32,422 nt of DNA from an uncultured Limimonas sp. (GCA_913055855.1 CAJXKW010000023.1:1-32422), one strand, 5' to 3'; shown: positions 18,505-27,372, counted from the first letter of the stretch. Numbers and translations: made by a program. Notes: generated by a model from the letters alone, not told the origin.

Positions 18505-18529
18505 GGGCGCGGCCCCGCCGGCCGCGCCC
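18505..18529. terminator. GC-rich hairpin terminator, hsp20-DUF1150 / ptsN
   Basis: GGGCGCGGCC (18505-18514) pairs perfectly with GGCCGCGCCC (18520-18529) around the loop CCGCC. It lies just after the DUF1150 stop and about 40 bases after the ptsN stop on the other strand. There is no T-run, so it may act in both directions or mainly protect 3' ends. Confidence 0.65.
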
Positions 18530-18567
18530 GGCCAATGTCGTCGCACCGATCCGCCCCGTATCGCGCG

Positions 18568-19032
18568 TCAGGCGGCGCGACTGGTGTTCGCCTGGGTGAG
18601 AATGGCGTAGATCGCGTCGGCGCTTTCCGTACCGCGCAGCTTTTCGCAAATCGTACGATCGCGCAGCACGCGCGAGATTCGGGCGAGCGCCTTGAGGTGG
18701 TCGGCGCCTGCGCCCTCCGGCGCCAGCAGCACACAAATCAGATCCACCGGCTGCTCGTCGATGGCATCGAAGTCGACGGGTGCCTCGAGCCGCGCGAACA
18801 GCGCGGTCAGCCGGTTCAACTCGGGCAATTTGCCGTGTGGAATGGCGACGCCGTTGCCCACACCGGTGGTGCCCAGCCGCTCGCGCTCGATCAGGACCTC
18901 GAAGATCCGGCGCTCGGCCACACCCGTGCGTCCGGCGGCGCGCCGGGCCAGTTCCTGCAGGGCCTGCTTCTTGCTCGTGGCGCGCAGGTTCGGAACGACG
19001 CCTTCCGGACGGATCAGATCAGCGATCTCCAT
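18568..19032 (-). CDS. ptsN: Nitrogen-PTS enzyme IIA (PtsN)
   Basis: A 154-aa terminal phospho-acceptor of the nitrogen phosphotransferase chain PtsP-PtsO-PtsN. It regulates rather than transports, in known cases affecting potassium uptake, sensor kinases and the stringent response. The phosphorylated histidine is H66 in GNGVAIPHGKL. The N-terminus MEIADLIRPEGVV and the DHLKALARISRVLRD segment fit the family, and the length is typical. The ATG at 19032 has AGGAG nine bases upstream. It is the last gene of the lpt-rpoN direction but is separated from rpoN by 516 bp. Confidence 0.96.
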   Translation of the reverse strand: MEIADLIRPEGVVPNLRATSKKQALQELARRAAGRTGVAERRIFEVLIERERLGTTGVGNGVAIPHGKLPELNRLTALFARLEAPVDFDAIDEQPVDLICVLLAPEGAGADHLKALARISRVLRDRTICEKLRGTESADAIYAILTQANTSRAA

Positions 19033-19548
19033 ACTGGCTCACTCCTGCCGGCGCGGCCGTGTCGTCCGCGCACGAATGCTTGCCTGGGACGCCCGAAGCG
19101 GCCGGTGCAGCCGCCGCGGGCCATGTTGCAGCGCACCATCTCCGAGTTCGCCGGTACGGAACACGATCGCCCCAGCTTGCGCAAGGGCCGATCATCCGCG
19201 TCCGCCGCATTCCCGCCGTCTTACCGTGCCGGGCCGGCGGATGTCCTGTGGTTCGGGGCGATGTAAAGCTGGCGTTGCGCATTCTGTCGTTGCCCTGTGC
19301 GACACCATCGGGGCTCCGCCCGACATCGCAGCCGTGGCTGCGGATGCGCAGCATCGTCCGGGTCGTGCCGCATTGCCTGCGGAACCCGTGTCATGCCGGC
19401 AATCTGTTGAACGGATACGGTCCTTCGGCCGAGCCGTACACCCACGTTGCGGTGCGGCGTGCCGGGTCGTCGCCGACCGGCGCGTCGTAACGTGTCCGGA
19501 ATTCTTAAAAGAGTATGCCCGGCCCGAGAGGGTGTCAACGCCCCGACG
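19033..19548 (-). other. 516-bp gap between rpoN and ptsN, no hpf
   Basis: No credible gene was found in any frame. In many alphaproteobacteria the hibernation factor gene hpf (raiA) sits here. I read the minus-strand frames and saw no HPF-like N-terminus or lysine-rich segments; the longest frames are Arg/Pro/His-rich and lack a plausible start. The region carries a good minus-strand promoter at its upstream end (19510-19538) and the ptsN ribosome binding site at its other end. It could be a long ptsN leader, a small RNA or decayed sequence. Confidence 0.55.
19510..19538 (-). promoter_or_regulatory. Sigma-70-type promoter downstream of rpoN
   Basis: On the minus strand TTGACA (19538-19533) is followed after exactly 17 bases by TACTCT (19515-19510), and an AT-rich TTTTAAGAATT lies just after. 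The -35 is perfect. It begins 11 bases after the rpoN stop and would start RNA near 19503, giving a 470-base leader before ptsN or a separate non-coding RNA. Confidence 0.5.
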
Positions 19549-21006
19549 TCAGGCTTGAACGGCCTTTGCACGTTTGCGCCGGCTGGATGAAGGGATTTTC
19601 ATGCCCTCGCGGTACTTGGCGACCGTGCGCCGGGCGACGTCGATGCCCTCGCGCTTGAGCAGCGTCACGAGCTGCTCGTCGGAGAGCACGGCGTCGGGCG
19701 TTTCGGAATCGATCAGCGTCTTGATCCGGTGCCGCACCGCCTCGGCGGAATGGCTGGCCGCCCCGTCCGCGCCCGCAATGGCGGTGCTGAAGAAATACTT
19801 CAGCTCGAAAATGCCGCGCGGCGAGGCGATATACTTGTTGGCGGTCACCCGGCTCACCGTGGATTCGTGCATGCCGATCGCCTCGGCGATCTCGCGCAGC
19901 GTCATGGGCCGCAAGTGCGCCACCCCATGGCGGAAGAACATGTCCTGCTGCCGGGCGATCTCGCCGGCAACCTTGAGGATCGTGTTGGCCCGCTGATCCA
20001 GCGCGCGCACCAGCCAGTTCGCCGACTGCAGATTTTCATTGACGAAGCTGCGCGCGTCCCGGTCCGCGTGCGCCTTCTGGGCGACCTGCGCATAGTAGCG
20101 GTTGTTCACCAGCACGCGCGGCAGGGAGTCCGGATTGAGTTCGACGGCGAAGTTGCCGTCGGGCAGGCGGCGCATCAGGATGTCCGGAACCACGGGCTGC
20201 ACCGGGTCGCCGCCGAACGCTGCGGCCGGTCGGGGCTGGCACCGGCGCAGGTCGGCGAGCATGTCGCGCAGGTCCTCGGCGTCCACGCCGCACAGGGCGC
20301 ACAGGCGCGCCCTCTCGCCCTCGGCCACCAGGGTCAGGTTCTCCAGAAGGGTCGCCATGGCGGGGTCGAGACGGTCCCGTTGGCGCAGTTGCACGGCGAG
20401 ACACTCGGCGAGCGAGGTGGCCAGCACGCCCACGGGGTCGATTCCCAGCAACGCGGCGCGCACGCGCTCAACCGCCTCGGCGTCGTGGTTGAGCATGGCA
20501 GCGATCTCGGTCACGGGCACCGCGAGATAGCCGGCCTCGTCCAGATTGTCGATCAGCGCGTCCGCGATGCCGCGCTCCACCGTGGTGGCCGTGACGAGAT
20601 GCGCCTGCTCGCGCAGATGCTCGCGCAGGTTGGGCGCCGCAGCGAGCCGCTGCTCCAGGCCATCCAGGTCGTCGTCGTCCGGGCCGTTGGCGCCGCCCGC
20701 GCCCGGCCCCGGCGCGCCCCACTCGGGCAGAGCGGGCGGGGCGCCGTCCCAGCTTTCGTTGCCACGAGCATCGTCCAGGTTGTCCTCGTCGCCGCGCGGG
20801 GCGGGATCCGTGGCAGGGGCATTGGCGCCGGCGGCGGCCGGATCCGCTGCGGCGCGTTCGAGAAAGGGGTTCTGTTCCAGCTCCTGATCGACGTAGGCGG
20901 CGAGTTCGACGTTGTTGAACTGCAGCAGCTTGATGGCCTGCTGCAGTTGCGGCGTCATCACCAGGGATTGGGACTGGCGCAGCTCGAGTCGTTGCGAGAT
21001 CGCCAT
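19549..21006 (-). CDS. rpoN: RNA polymerase sigma-54 factor RpoN
   Basis: A 485-aa alternative sigma factor for -24/-12 promoters, needing AAA+ activators, typically for nitrogen and motility genes. Region I is Gln/Leu-rich (QSQSLVMTPQLQQAIKLLQ, about 11-29). A Pro/Ala/Asp-rich acidic region II (50-100) follows, then the core-binding domain. The helix-turn-helix segment includes LREIAEAIGMHESTVSRV. The invariant RpoN box ARRTVAKYR starts at about residue 458 and continues EGMKIPSSSRRKR. Length is normal. The ATG at 21006 lacks a clear Shine-Dalgarno, which suggests coupling to lptB 33 bp upstream. Confidence 0.97.
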   Translation of the reverse strand: MAISQRLELRQSQSLVMTPQLQQAIKLLQFNNVELAAYVDQELEQNPFLERAAADPAAAGANAPATDPAPRGDEDNLDDARGNESWDGAPPALPEWGAPGPGAGGANGPDDDDLDGLEQRLAAAPNLREHLREQAHLVTATTVERGIADALIDNLDEAGYLAVPVTEIAAMLNHDAEAVERVRAALLGIDPVGVLATSLAECLAVQLRQRDRLDPAMATLLENLTLVAEGERARLCALCGVDAEDLRDMLADLRRCQPRPAAAFGGDPVQPVVPDILMRRLPDGNFAVELNPDSLPRVLVNNRYYAQVAQKAHADRDARSFVNENLQSANWLVRALDQRANTILKVAGEIARQQDMFFRHGVAHLRPMTLREIAEAIGMHESTVSRVTANKYIASPRGIFELKYFFSTAIAGADGAASHSAEAVRHRIKTLIDSETPDAVLSDEQLVTLLKREGIDVARRTVAKYREGMKIPSSSRRKRAKAVQA

Positions 21007-21039
21007 GATGCAAACCGTATGCCACTTTTGGGGAAAAGG

Positions 21040-21915
21040 CTAGCGGCTAAACCTTTCGCCCAAGTAAACGCGCCGAACGTCCTCGTGCGCCACGATCTCG
21101 TCGGGGGTGCCCTCCATGAGGACGGCACCCTCGTGGATGATATAGGCCCGGTCCACGATATCCAGCGTTTCGCGCACGTTGTGGTCGGTGATCAGGACGC
21201 CCAGCCCGCGCTCGGTAAGATGGCCCACCAGATCGCGGATCTCCCCCACCGCGATGGGGTCGATCCCCGCCAGCGGCTCGTCGAGGAGGATGAAAGCCGG
21301 ATCCGAGGCGAGGGCGCGGGCGATCTCGACACGCCGGCGCTCGCCGCCGGAAAGGGCCATGGCGGGCGTGCGCCGCAGGTGAGAAATGGCGAACTCGGCG
21401 AGCAGGTCTTCCAGCTTGGCGGCGCGACGCTGGCGGTCGCGCTCCACCACTTCCAGAATGGCGCGGATGTTCTGCTCCACGGTCAGGCCGCGGAAGATCG
21501 ACGCCTCTTGCGGCAGGTAGCCCACGCCCAGACGGGCGCGGCGGTACATGGGCAGGTCGGTGACGTCGTGGCCGTCGAAGGTGACCCAGCCGTAATCCGG
21601 TGCGAGCAGGCCGGTCATGATGTAGAAGCTGGTCGTCTTGCCCGCGCCGTTGGGACCCAGCAGGCCCACCGCCTCGCCCCGCTGCAGCGTCAGGGTGACG
21701 CCGCGCAGGACGGGGCGCTTCTTGAACGTCTTGCCGATATTGACCGCGGCAAAGCCCGCGCGGGCGGCGACATTCCGCGGCGTCTCGCGGCCTTCCGCCT
21801 GTTCCGCGTCCCGCGGCGCCGCCGCCGCTGCGGTGGCTTCCTCGGCCGCTGTGGCCGGGCTGCGGCCGTAGAGCGGCGTGACCTGCGCGCTCGGGCGGTG
21901 ATCGGTCTGGCTCAT
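21040..21915 (-). CDS. lptB: LPS export ABC transporter ATPase LptB, N-terminally extended
   Basis: A 291-aa cytoplasmic ATPase that powers LPS extraction by LptF/LptG. Walker A is GPNGAGKTT (87-95), the signature is LSGGERRR (188-195), Walker B is FILLDEP (208-214) and the switch histidine is H245 (ITDHNVRE). Typical LptB is about 240 aa; the extra 50 residues are an Ala/Glu/Arg-rich, probably disordered N-terminal extension. The ATG at 21915 has GAGGGA eight bases upstream; a GTG at 21930 would add five more residues. It sits 43 bp after lptA and before rpoN. Confidence 0.96.
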   Translation of the reverse strand: MSQTDHRPSAQVTPLYGRSPATAAEEATAAAAAPRDAEQAEGRETPRNVAARAGFAAVNIGKTFKKRPVLRGVTLTLQRGEAVGLLGPNGAGKTTSFYIMTGLLAPDYGWVTFDGHDVTDLPMYRRARLGVGYLPQEASIFRGLTVEQNIRAILEVVERDRQRRAAKLEDLLAEFAISHLRRTPAMALSGGERRRVEIARALASDPAFILLDEPLAGIDPIAVGEIRDLVGHLTERGLGVLITDHNVRETLDIVDRAYIIHEGAVLMEGTPDEIVAHEDVRRVYLGERFSR

Positions 21916-21958
21916 CGGCGAGTCCCTCACGTTGGCGCCCCGCGTCCGGGCGCGGCGG

Positions 21959-22819
21959 TTACCGGTCCGGCGCGGTTATGCCGTCCTCGCGCGGGCGAAG
22001 GAGGCCGCGCACCCGGGCCTTTGCCTCGCTGTCCGGCGGGGCGCCCAGGAGCCGGCTCACCCCGGTCGCCAGATTGACTTCCGCGTAGCCGCCGTTCAAC
22101 TGGTTCTCGCCGCGCGAGATCCGAACCGCGCCGACCAGGGTCGCCATCCGGGAATCCGCGATATAGACCCCCTTGTCGCCGCGCACGACGGTATCGGGCG
22201 AGGCCATGCGGACGTTGTCGAACGCCTCGATGCGCCGGATCCGCTCGGCGTCGCCCCCGCCGTCGCCTGCGAGGTAGGCGGCCAGGATCTCGGCGGCCAC
22301 CCGGCGCTCCCCGCCCCCCGCGAGCTGGCGCCGGGCCACGGCGTTGCCCCGTGCCACCGCGAGCCTGCGCTCGGGCCAGTATTCCAGGCTGTCCTCGGCC
22401 GTGACGGTTTCCGCACCGGTGACCAGCCGGAGCCCGGATCCGCGCAGAACCATAACGGCCGCATCCAGGTCGTAGACGCCCCGACTGCCGTAGGCGGTCT
22501 GGTCCGGCGTGGCGAGTTCGACCGCGCCCTCGGCGACGATACGGTGGATGGTCGTGCCGTCGCCATCGCGCTTTTCGCGGTAATGCGCGGTCAGGGTGTC
22601 GGCGCGGACAGTCAGCTCGCCACGGGTCGCCGAGGCGTTGCCGCGCGCGACGTAGACCCGGTCCTGGCGCCGCCAGGCGATGCCGTCCTCGGCCTGGATT
22701 TCCAGCGGTTCCCCCGCACCCGTCAAACCGGACACGCCCTGGGCGGCCGCCGGTGGTGCGGCGGCGATGGCGAACGCGCCGGCGAGCACGGCGGCCAGGG
22801 TGCGCGCCCTGCGGCTCAC
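21959..22819 (-). CDS. lptA: LPS export periplasmic bridge protein LptA
   Basis: A 286-aa periplasmic protein whose beta-jellyroll repeats form the bridge carrying LPS from LptC to LptD. A signal peptide (about 1-26, ending AAA then QGVSG) is followed by OstA-type strands: [44 protein letters not shown] and [20 protein letters not shown]. It is longer than E. coli LptA (about 185 aa), as in relatives I recall. The start is a GTG at 22819 that overlaps the lptC stop as GTGA, so translation is coupled. Confidence 0.92.
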   Translation of the reverse strand: MSRRARTLAAVLAGAFAIAAAPPAAAQGVSGLTGAGEPLEIQAEDGIAWRRQDRVYVARGNASATRGELTVRADTLTAHYREKRDGDGTTIHRIVAEGAVELATPDQTAYGSRGVYDLDAAVMVLRGSGLRLVTGAETVTAEDSLEYWPERRLAVARGNAVARRQLAGGGERRVAAEILAAYLAGDGGGDAERIRRIEAFDNVRMASPDTVVRGDKGVYIADSRMATLVGAVRISRGENQLNGGYAEVNLATGVSRLLGAPPDSEAKARVRGLLRPREDGITAPDR

Positions 22820-23517
22820 TGCGACCTCTCCGTATCGCTGCCGCGCACGACGAGCCGGCTCTTGCCGGTGAGCACGATGGTTTGGCCCTGGTCGCGCACC
22901 CGGAATCCCTGGGCGTTCAGCGTGCCCGCCGGCCCGTGGCCCTCGACCGGGCTGTCCGAATGCGCGGCGGCGCTGGCCAGATCGATCTGCACCCGTGTGG
23001 TATGCATCTCGAAGCCCTGATCGTGGAACAGGCTGACGTGGCCGCGCAAATCGAGCGTCTTGTCCTGCCGGTGATAGACACCGGAATCGGCGGTGAGCGC
23101 GACCCAGGCCCCGTCGGCCAGGGTGATGTCGGCTTCGGGCCGGTCGAGAGTGATGCGTTTGGTGTCGTCCGCCACCTGCGTGGCCTTCTGCGCTACGATG
23201 GTGAACGGGCGGTCCCGGTTGTCGCGCCCCTGGAAGCGCGGATTGACCATGCTGAGGTTGTCCGCCGCGCCCGGACCGAGTTCGGAGAGGCCGATGCGGA
23301 AGCGCGAATCCTCCGGTACGATTCGCGGCCAGACCAGCACCAGCAGGATGATCGCAACCGCCAGGGCGGGCAGGACCACCTTCATCGTGGCCACGAAACG
23401 GCTGTAAGTGCTGCGCGCGGCGAAGCGCGGCGGTTCCGTCTCGCTGTCGGGGTGGCTGCGCCGGCCCCGGCGCTCGGGTGTGCTGTTCGGGGGCGCGGTT
23501 TCGGCCGGGTCGGCCAT
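22816..23517 (-). CDS. lptC: LPS export membrane-anchored protein LptC
   Basis: A 233-aa bitopic inner-membrane protein that receives LPS from LptBFG and hands it to LptA. A cytoplasmic charged head (1-45) precedes a single helix KVVLPALAVAIILLVLVWP (about 46-64). The periplasmic LptC fold follows: RPFTIVAQKATQ, DITLADGAWVALTADSGVYH, LDLRGHVSLFHDQGFEMHT. The ATG at 23517 was chosen because upstream codons are Arg-rich noise; the Shine-Dalgarno is weak. It lies 70 bp after kdsD and overlaps lptA. Confidence 0.92.
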   Translation of the reverse strand: MADPAETAPPNSTPERRGRRSHPDSETEPPRFAARSTYSRFVATMKVVLPALAVAIILLVLVWPRIVPEDSRFRIGLSELGPGAADNLSMVNPRFQGRDNRDRPFTIVAQKATQVADDTKRITLDRPEADITLADGAWVALTADSGVYHRQDKTLDLRGHVSLFHDQGFEMHTTRVQIDLASAAAHSDSPVEGHGPAGTLNAQGFRVRDQGQTIVLTGKSRLVVRGSDTERSQ

Positions 23518-23587
23518 CGTGTGGCTCTCGCTCGCTCTACCGTGTCGCGGCCGCCGCAGGCGTGCGCTCGGGCCGCGGCGGGGCGCC

Positions 23588-24610
23588 TCAGGCGACGCCT
23601 GCGCGCAGGCAGTCGTGGATGTGCAGGATTCCCATCGGCCGATCGTCCGCATCGACGACAAACAGGCTGGTGATCGCCTGCCGGTTCATGATCCCCAGCG
23701 CCTCCGCGGCCAGGGCCTGGCTCCCAATCGTCCGGGGCTCGGGCGTCATGACCTCATGCACGGTTCGTCCCAGCAGGTCGGGCGTCATATGCCGGCGCAG
23801 GTCGCCGTCGGTCACGATGCCCACCAGCGCGCCGCCGGCGTCTGTTGCGCCCACGCAGCCGAAACGCCGCGCGGTCATTTCCAGCAGCGCGTCGCGCATG
23901 GGCATGTTCGGCGCGACCAGCGGCAGCTCCTCGGGGCCGTGCATGAGGTCCGCCACGCGCTTGAGCCGGCGGCCCAGCATCCCGCCCGGGTGGAGCAACT
24001 GGAAGTCCTGGGACGAGAAGCCCTTGCGGTCGAGCAGCGCCACCGCCAGCGCGTCGCCGAGCGCGAGCATCATGGTCGTGCTCGTTGTGGGCGCGAGGCC
24101 CATGGGACACGCCTCCGTCGCCTGGGGTAGGCGCAGCACGTGGTCCGCCTCGCGCGCGAGGGTGCTTTCCGATTTCGCCGTGACGGCGACCAGTGGGATG
24201 GCGAAGCGGCGCGTGTACCCGATGATGTCGGAGAGTTCGGAGGTGTTGCCCGAATTGGACAGCGCCACCACCGCGTCGCCCTCGGCGATCATGCCGAGAT
24301 CGCCGTGGCTCGCCTCGCCAGGATGGACGTATTGCGCCGGTGAGCCGGTGGACGCCAGGGTCGCGGCGATCTTGCGCGCGACGTGGCCGCTCTTGCCCAT
24401 GCCGGTGACGATGATGCGCCCGGTGACCGCGCTCAACCGGGCGACCGCGGCGACGAAGCTGCCGTCGAGGGTGTCGGCCAGGGCCTGGAGCCCGGCCGCT
24501 TCCACGGACAGCACGTGGCGCGCCGCGGCCAGATCGCCCCCGGAGTCCGCGCCCGGGCCAGCCCCGTCCGGTGCGTGCGATGGTGCAGGGTCGGCGGAAG
24601 GTGGGGTCAT
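23588..24610 (-). CDS. kdsD: Arabinose-5-phosphate isomerase KdsD/KpsF
   Basis: A 340-aa enzyme that turns ribulose 5-phosphate into arabinose 5-phosphate, the first step to Kdo in lipid A-core. A short disordered N-terminus (1-27) precedes the SIS sugar-isomerase domain, with GMGKSGH (70-76), HPGEASHGDLGM (96-107) and SNSGNTSE (118-125). Two CBS domains fill about 220-340, including VADLMHG and VHEVMTPEPRTIG. The ATG at 24610 gives normal length; an in-frame ATG at 24667 would add 19 poorly conserved-looking residues. Its place ahead of lptC, lptA and lptB ties it to LPS assembly. Confidence 0.95.
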   Translation of the reverse strand: MTPPSADPAPSHAPDGAGPGADSGGDLAAARHVLSVEAAGLQALADTLDGSFVAAVARLSAVTGRIIVTGMGKSGHVARKIAATLASTGSPAQYVHPGEASHGDLGMIAEGDAVVALSNSGNTSELSDIIGYTRRFAIPLVAVTAKSESTLAREADHVLRLPQATEACPMGLAPTTSTTMMLALGDALAVALLDRKGFSSQDFQLLHPGGMLGRRLKRVADLMHGPEELPLVAPNMPMRDALLEMTARRFGCVGATDAGGALVGIVTDGDLRRHMTPDLLGRTVHEVMTPEPRTIGSQALAAEALGIMNRQAITSLFVVDADDRPMGILHIHDCLRAGVA

Positions 24611-24753
24611 CGCCTCATATCCGATGTGCGTGCCGCGCGCACGCCGGACGCCGTACGTATCGGCCATCCGGGTGATTGGATGCAGACTTTCACATAATTG
24701 GCACGACGCCAAGACCCGGCCGTTGCGTCGCGCAAATCGGCCTTCCCGCGCGG

Positions 24754-25368
24754 CTAGCTGTGCGCGAAGATGTCCACGTCGTTCCAGCCCGCGAGATCCA
24801 GGCGCGCGCGCCAGGGGAGGAAGTCGAAGCACGCCGTCGCCAAAGACATCCGGCCCTCGCGCCAGAGAAGCGCATCCAGCTTTTCGCGCAGCGCATGCAG
24901 ATACAGGACGTCGTTGGCGGCGTAGTGAAGCTGTTCCTCGGTCAGCTCGCGCGCGCCCCAGTCCGTCGACTGTTGCTGCTTGGACAGCTCCACGCCCAGC
25001 AGATCGCGGCACAGGTCGCGCAGGCCGTGTTTGTCGGTGAAGGTGCGCACCAGCCTGGAGGCTGTCTTGGTGCAGTAGACCGGGCTGCAGTCCACGGCGA
25101 GATGCTGGCGCAGCATCGCCAGATCGAAGCGGGCGTAGTGGAACAGCTTGGTGACCTGCCGGTCGCTGAGCAGGGCGGATAGGTTCGGGGCACTGTAGTC
25201 GCCTTCGGCGAACTGCACCATGTGGCAGTCGCCGTCGCCGCCGGAAAGCTGGACCAGGCAGAGCCGGTCCCGGTTCAGGTTGAGGCCCATGGTTTCCGTG
25301 TCCACGGCGACGCTGGGCCCGAAATCGAGATCGCCCGGAATGTCGTTCTGATGGAGCTTGATCGCCAC
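24754..25368 (-). CDS. Short ribonuclease D-type 3'-5' exonuclease
   Basis: A 204-aa DEDDy exonuclease, probably acting on tRNA or other small RNA 3' ends. The catalytic residues are visible: D23 and E25 (AVDTETMGL), D82 (HYARFDLAML), and Y149 with D153 (HYAANDVLYL). It lacks the C-terminal HRDC domains of E. coli RNase D, which is about 375 aa. Such short forms are common in alphaproteobacteria, often called ribonuclease D. The start is GTG at 25368 with GGGG upstream. A good promoter lies 90 bases before it, and it may head the kdsD-lpt-rpoN transcript after a 143-bp gap. Confidence 0.92.
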   Translation of the reverse strand: MAIKLHQNDIPGDLDFGPSVAVDTETMGLNLNRDRLCLVQLSGGDGDCHMVQFAEGDYSAPNLSALLSDRQVTKLFHYARFDLAMLRQHLAVDCSPVYCTKTASRLVRTFTDKHGLRDLCRDLLGVELSKQQQSTDWGARELTEEQLHYAANDVLYLHALREKLDALLWREGRMSLATACFDFLPWRARLDLAGWNDVDIFAHS

Positions 25369-25463
25369 GGCCGTGCCCCGCTTGGGTCGCGTCTTGTGCC
25401 TGTTGCTACGAATTGGCGCCTGGGCGCGCTCGGGGCCGCCGGCCGCCGCCGACGGACCCGCTC

Positions 25464-25491
25464 ACCATAGCCGCCGCGGGAAAGGTGTCAA
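25464..25491 (-). promoter_or_regulatory. Sigma-70-type promoter for the rnd-kdsD-lpt genes
   Basis: On the minus strand TTGACA (25491-25486) and TATGGT (25469-25464) are separated by 16 bases. RNA would start near 25457, about 90 bases ahead of the exonuclease GTG. The -35 is perfect and the -10 matches four of six. Confidence 0.5.
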
Positions 25492-25583
25492 TCCGGCGCA
25501 GGATACACCCCGGCCCTTGCCTTGCATGCGCTGAGCGCACAGCTTACTGGCCAGTGTGTAGCGCAGAAAGGACAGGCGGGATC

Positions 25584-26537
25584 ATGGAACGCGTGGCAAC
25601 CGTCTTCGGCGGCTCCGGCTTCATCGGCCGCTACATCGTCAGTCGTCTTGCCAGCGAGGGCTGGGTGGTGCGCGTGGCCGTGCGTGATCCGGCCAGCGCG
25701 TATTCCCTGAAGCCGCTGGGCAACGTCGGCCAGATCGTCCCGGTGGGCGTGCGCGTCCAGGATCCGCAATCCGTGGCGGAAGCGGTGTCGGGTGCGGACG
25801 CCGTGTTCAACCTCGTGGGCATCCTCTACGAGCCGGGCGGCGAGCAGACCTTCGAAAAGGTGCAGCAGCAGGGCGCGGGCACCATCGCCGAACAGGCCGC
25901 GCAGGCGGGCGTGCCCCGGATGATCCACGTCTCTGCCATCGGCGCGGACGAGAATTCGGACGCCGTCTACGCGCGAACCAAGGCGCTGGGCGAGAAGGCG
26001 GTGCTGGCGGCGATGCCCTCGGCGACCATCCTGCGCCCTTCCATCGTGGTCGGCCCGGAAGACGACTTCTTCAACCAGTTCGCCGCGATGGCGCGGTTTT
26101 CCCCGGCGCTGCCCCTGATCGGCGGGGGCAAGACGCGCTTCCAGCCCGCCTATGTGGGCGACGTGGCGGATGCCGCGATGGCGGCGCTGCACAACGCCGA
26201 CACGAAGGGCCAGATCTACGAACTGGGTGGTCCACGCATCTACACCTTCAAGCAGCTCATGGAGCTGATGCTCAAGGAAATCGGGCGCAAGCGGCTGCTC
26301 CTGCCCATTCCCTTCGCCGTTGCGGAGGTCCAGGCGCGCTTTGCCGAGCTGCTGCCCAAGCCGCCGCTGACCCGCGACCAGCTCAAGATGCTCAAGCACG
26401 ACAACGTGGTCTCGGCCGACGCCAAGGGCTTCGCCGAGCTCGGCATCAAGCCGCAGGCGATCGAGGTGATCCTGCCGCGCTACCTGCACCGCTATCGTGT
26501 GGGCGGCCGCTTCGCCAAGCGGGCGGACGCCGCCTGA
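25584..26537 (+). CDS. NDUFA9-like NAD(P)-binding epimerase-family protein
   Basis: A 317-aa atypical short-chain dehydrogenase. The Rossmann nucleotide-binding motif is GGSGFIGR (9-16), and SAIGADENSDAVYARTKALGE carries the Ser/Tyr/Lys region, though spacing departs from active SDR enzymes. It resembles NDUFA9, the accessory NADPH-binding subunit of respiratory complex I, and bacterial proteins annotated as complex I NAD-dependent epimerase. Whether it joins complex I here or acts in quinone or lipid metabolism is unknown. The ATG at 25584 follows AAAGGACAGGCGGG. It is convergent with uppP, with only 10 bp between stops. Confidence 0.88.
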   Translation: MERVATVFGGSGFIGRYIVSRLASEGWVVRVAVRDPASAYSLKPLGNVGQIVPVGVRVQDPQSVAEAVSGADAVFNLVGILYEPGGEQTFEKVQQQGAGTIAEQAAQAGVPRMIHVSAIGADENSDAVYARTKALGEKAVLAAMPSATILRPSIVVGPEDDFFNQFAAMARFSPALPLIGGGKTRFQPAYVGDVADAAMAALHNADTKGQIYELGGPRIYTFKQLMELMLKEIGRKRLLLPIPFAVAEVQARFAELLPKPPLTRDQLKMLKHDNVVSADAKGFAELGIKPQAIEVILPRYLHRYRVGGRFAKRADAA

Positions 26538-26550
26538 GCGGATCCGCTCA
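26535..26550. terminator. 16-bp palindrome made of both stop codons
   Basis: TGAGCGGATCCGCTCA is a perfect palindrome whose ends are the TGA of the epimerase gene (plus) and the TGA of uppP (minus). It can form only a short stem with a strained loop, so terminator activity is uncertain. Confidence 0.3.
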
Positions 26551-27372
26551 CCACAGGTAGATCAGGCCCAGGAGCACCAGGCCGAGCACGACCCGATAAA
26601 CCACGAAGGGCGTGAAGCCGGCCGTGCGCAGCCAGCGCATGAGCAGCGCGATGGCAAGCCAGGCGGCGGCACAGGCGAAGCCGGCGGCAATCAGCGCATC
26701 CAGGCCGAGCTGCACCGCGCCGCGGGCGTGAAGGTCCGCCGCTGCCACCAGGCCCGCGCCGACGATGGCGGGAATCGCCAGAAGCATGGAGAACCGCGCC
26801 GCGTCCTGCCGGTTGTAGCCGAGCAGGCGCGCGCCGGTCATGGTGATGCCCGCGCGGCTTGTGCCCGGGATCAGTGCCAGGATCTGCAGAAACCCGATGA
26901 GCAGCGCGTCGGGCACGGCCATGTCGGGCAGCCGGCGGGTGAGTCCCGTCATCCGGTCGGCGGCCCAGAGCAGCAGGCCGAAGCCGATCGTGGTGGCGGC
27001 AATGACCGTGCCGTCGCGGAGTACCCCGATCCGGTCCTTGAGACCCATGCCGGCAATGACCAGGGGGATCGTGGCGATCACCACGTTGATGGCGAGCTGC
27101 GCGCCGCTGTCGCGCCGGCCGCGCAGCCAGCGGATCAGGCCGGCGATCATGGCCGCGATATCGCGGCGGAAATAGCCGCAAACCGCGACGAGCGTGCCCA
27201 CGTGGACGGCGATGTCCAGGACGAGCCGGTCGCTCTCCCGGGTGATCCCGGATTCCCAACCCAGCGCGTCGAATGCCTGCCACGTCAGGACAAGATGTCC
27301 CGATGACGAGATTGGAAGGAATTCCGTGATACCCTGGACCACGGCGAGGATGAGCAGGTGCAGGACGGGCAC
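26548..27372 (-). CDS. uppP: Undecaprenyl-diphosphate phosphatase UppP (BacA)
   Basis: A 274-aa polytopic inner-membrane enzyme that turns undecaprenyl diphosphate to the monophosphate, recycling the lipid carrier for peptidoglycan and O-antigen. The first active-site motif is QGITEFLPISSSGHL (13-27), holding the Q/E-x-x-x-E pair Q13 and E17. The second is PGTSRAG (169-175). About eight helices are visible. The start is a GTG at 27372, chosen because it gives the family's N-terminus and length and has GGGA about nine bases upstream; the frame is open to 27765 but non-coding there. High UppP activity gives bacitracin resistance in known cases. Confidence 0.95.
   Translation of the reverse strand: MPVLHLLILAVVQGITEFLPISSSGHLVLTWQAFDALGWESGITRESDRLVLDIAVHVGTLVAVCGYFRRDIAAMIAGLIRWLRGRRDSGAQLAINVVIATIPLVIAGMGLKDRIGVLRDGTVIAATTIGFGLLLWAADRMTGLTRRLPDMAVPDALLIGFLQILALIPGTSRAGITMTGARLLGYNRQDAARFSMLLAIPAIVGAGLVAAADLHARGAVQLGLDALIAAGFACAAAWLAIALLMRWLRTAGFTPFVVYRVVLGLVLLGLIYLW

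Noticed and set aside
19221..19571. A 116-codon minus-strand frame after rpoN as a degraded hpf
   Set aside because: The translation is Arg/Pro/His-rich and shows none of the HPF beta-alpha-beta pattern or its usual N-terminus; it also overlaps the rpoN stop.
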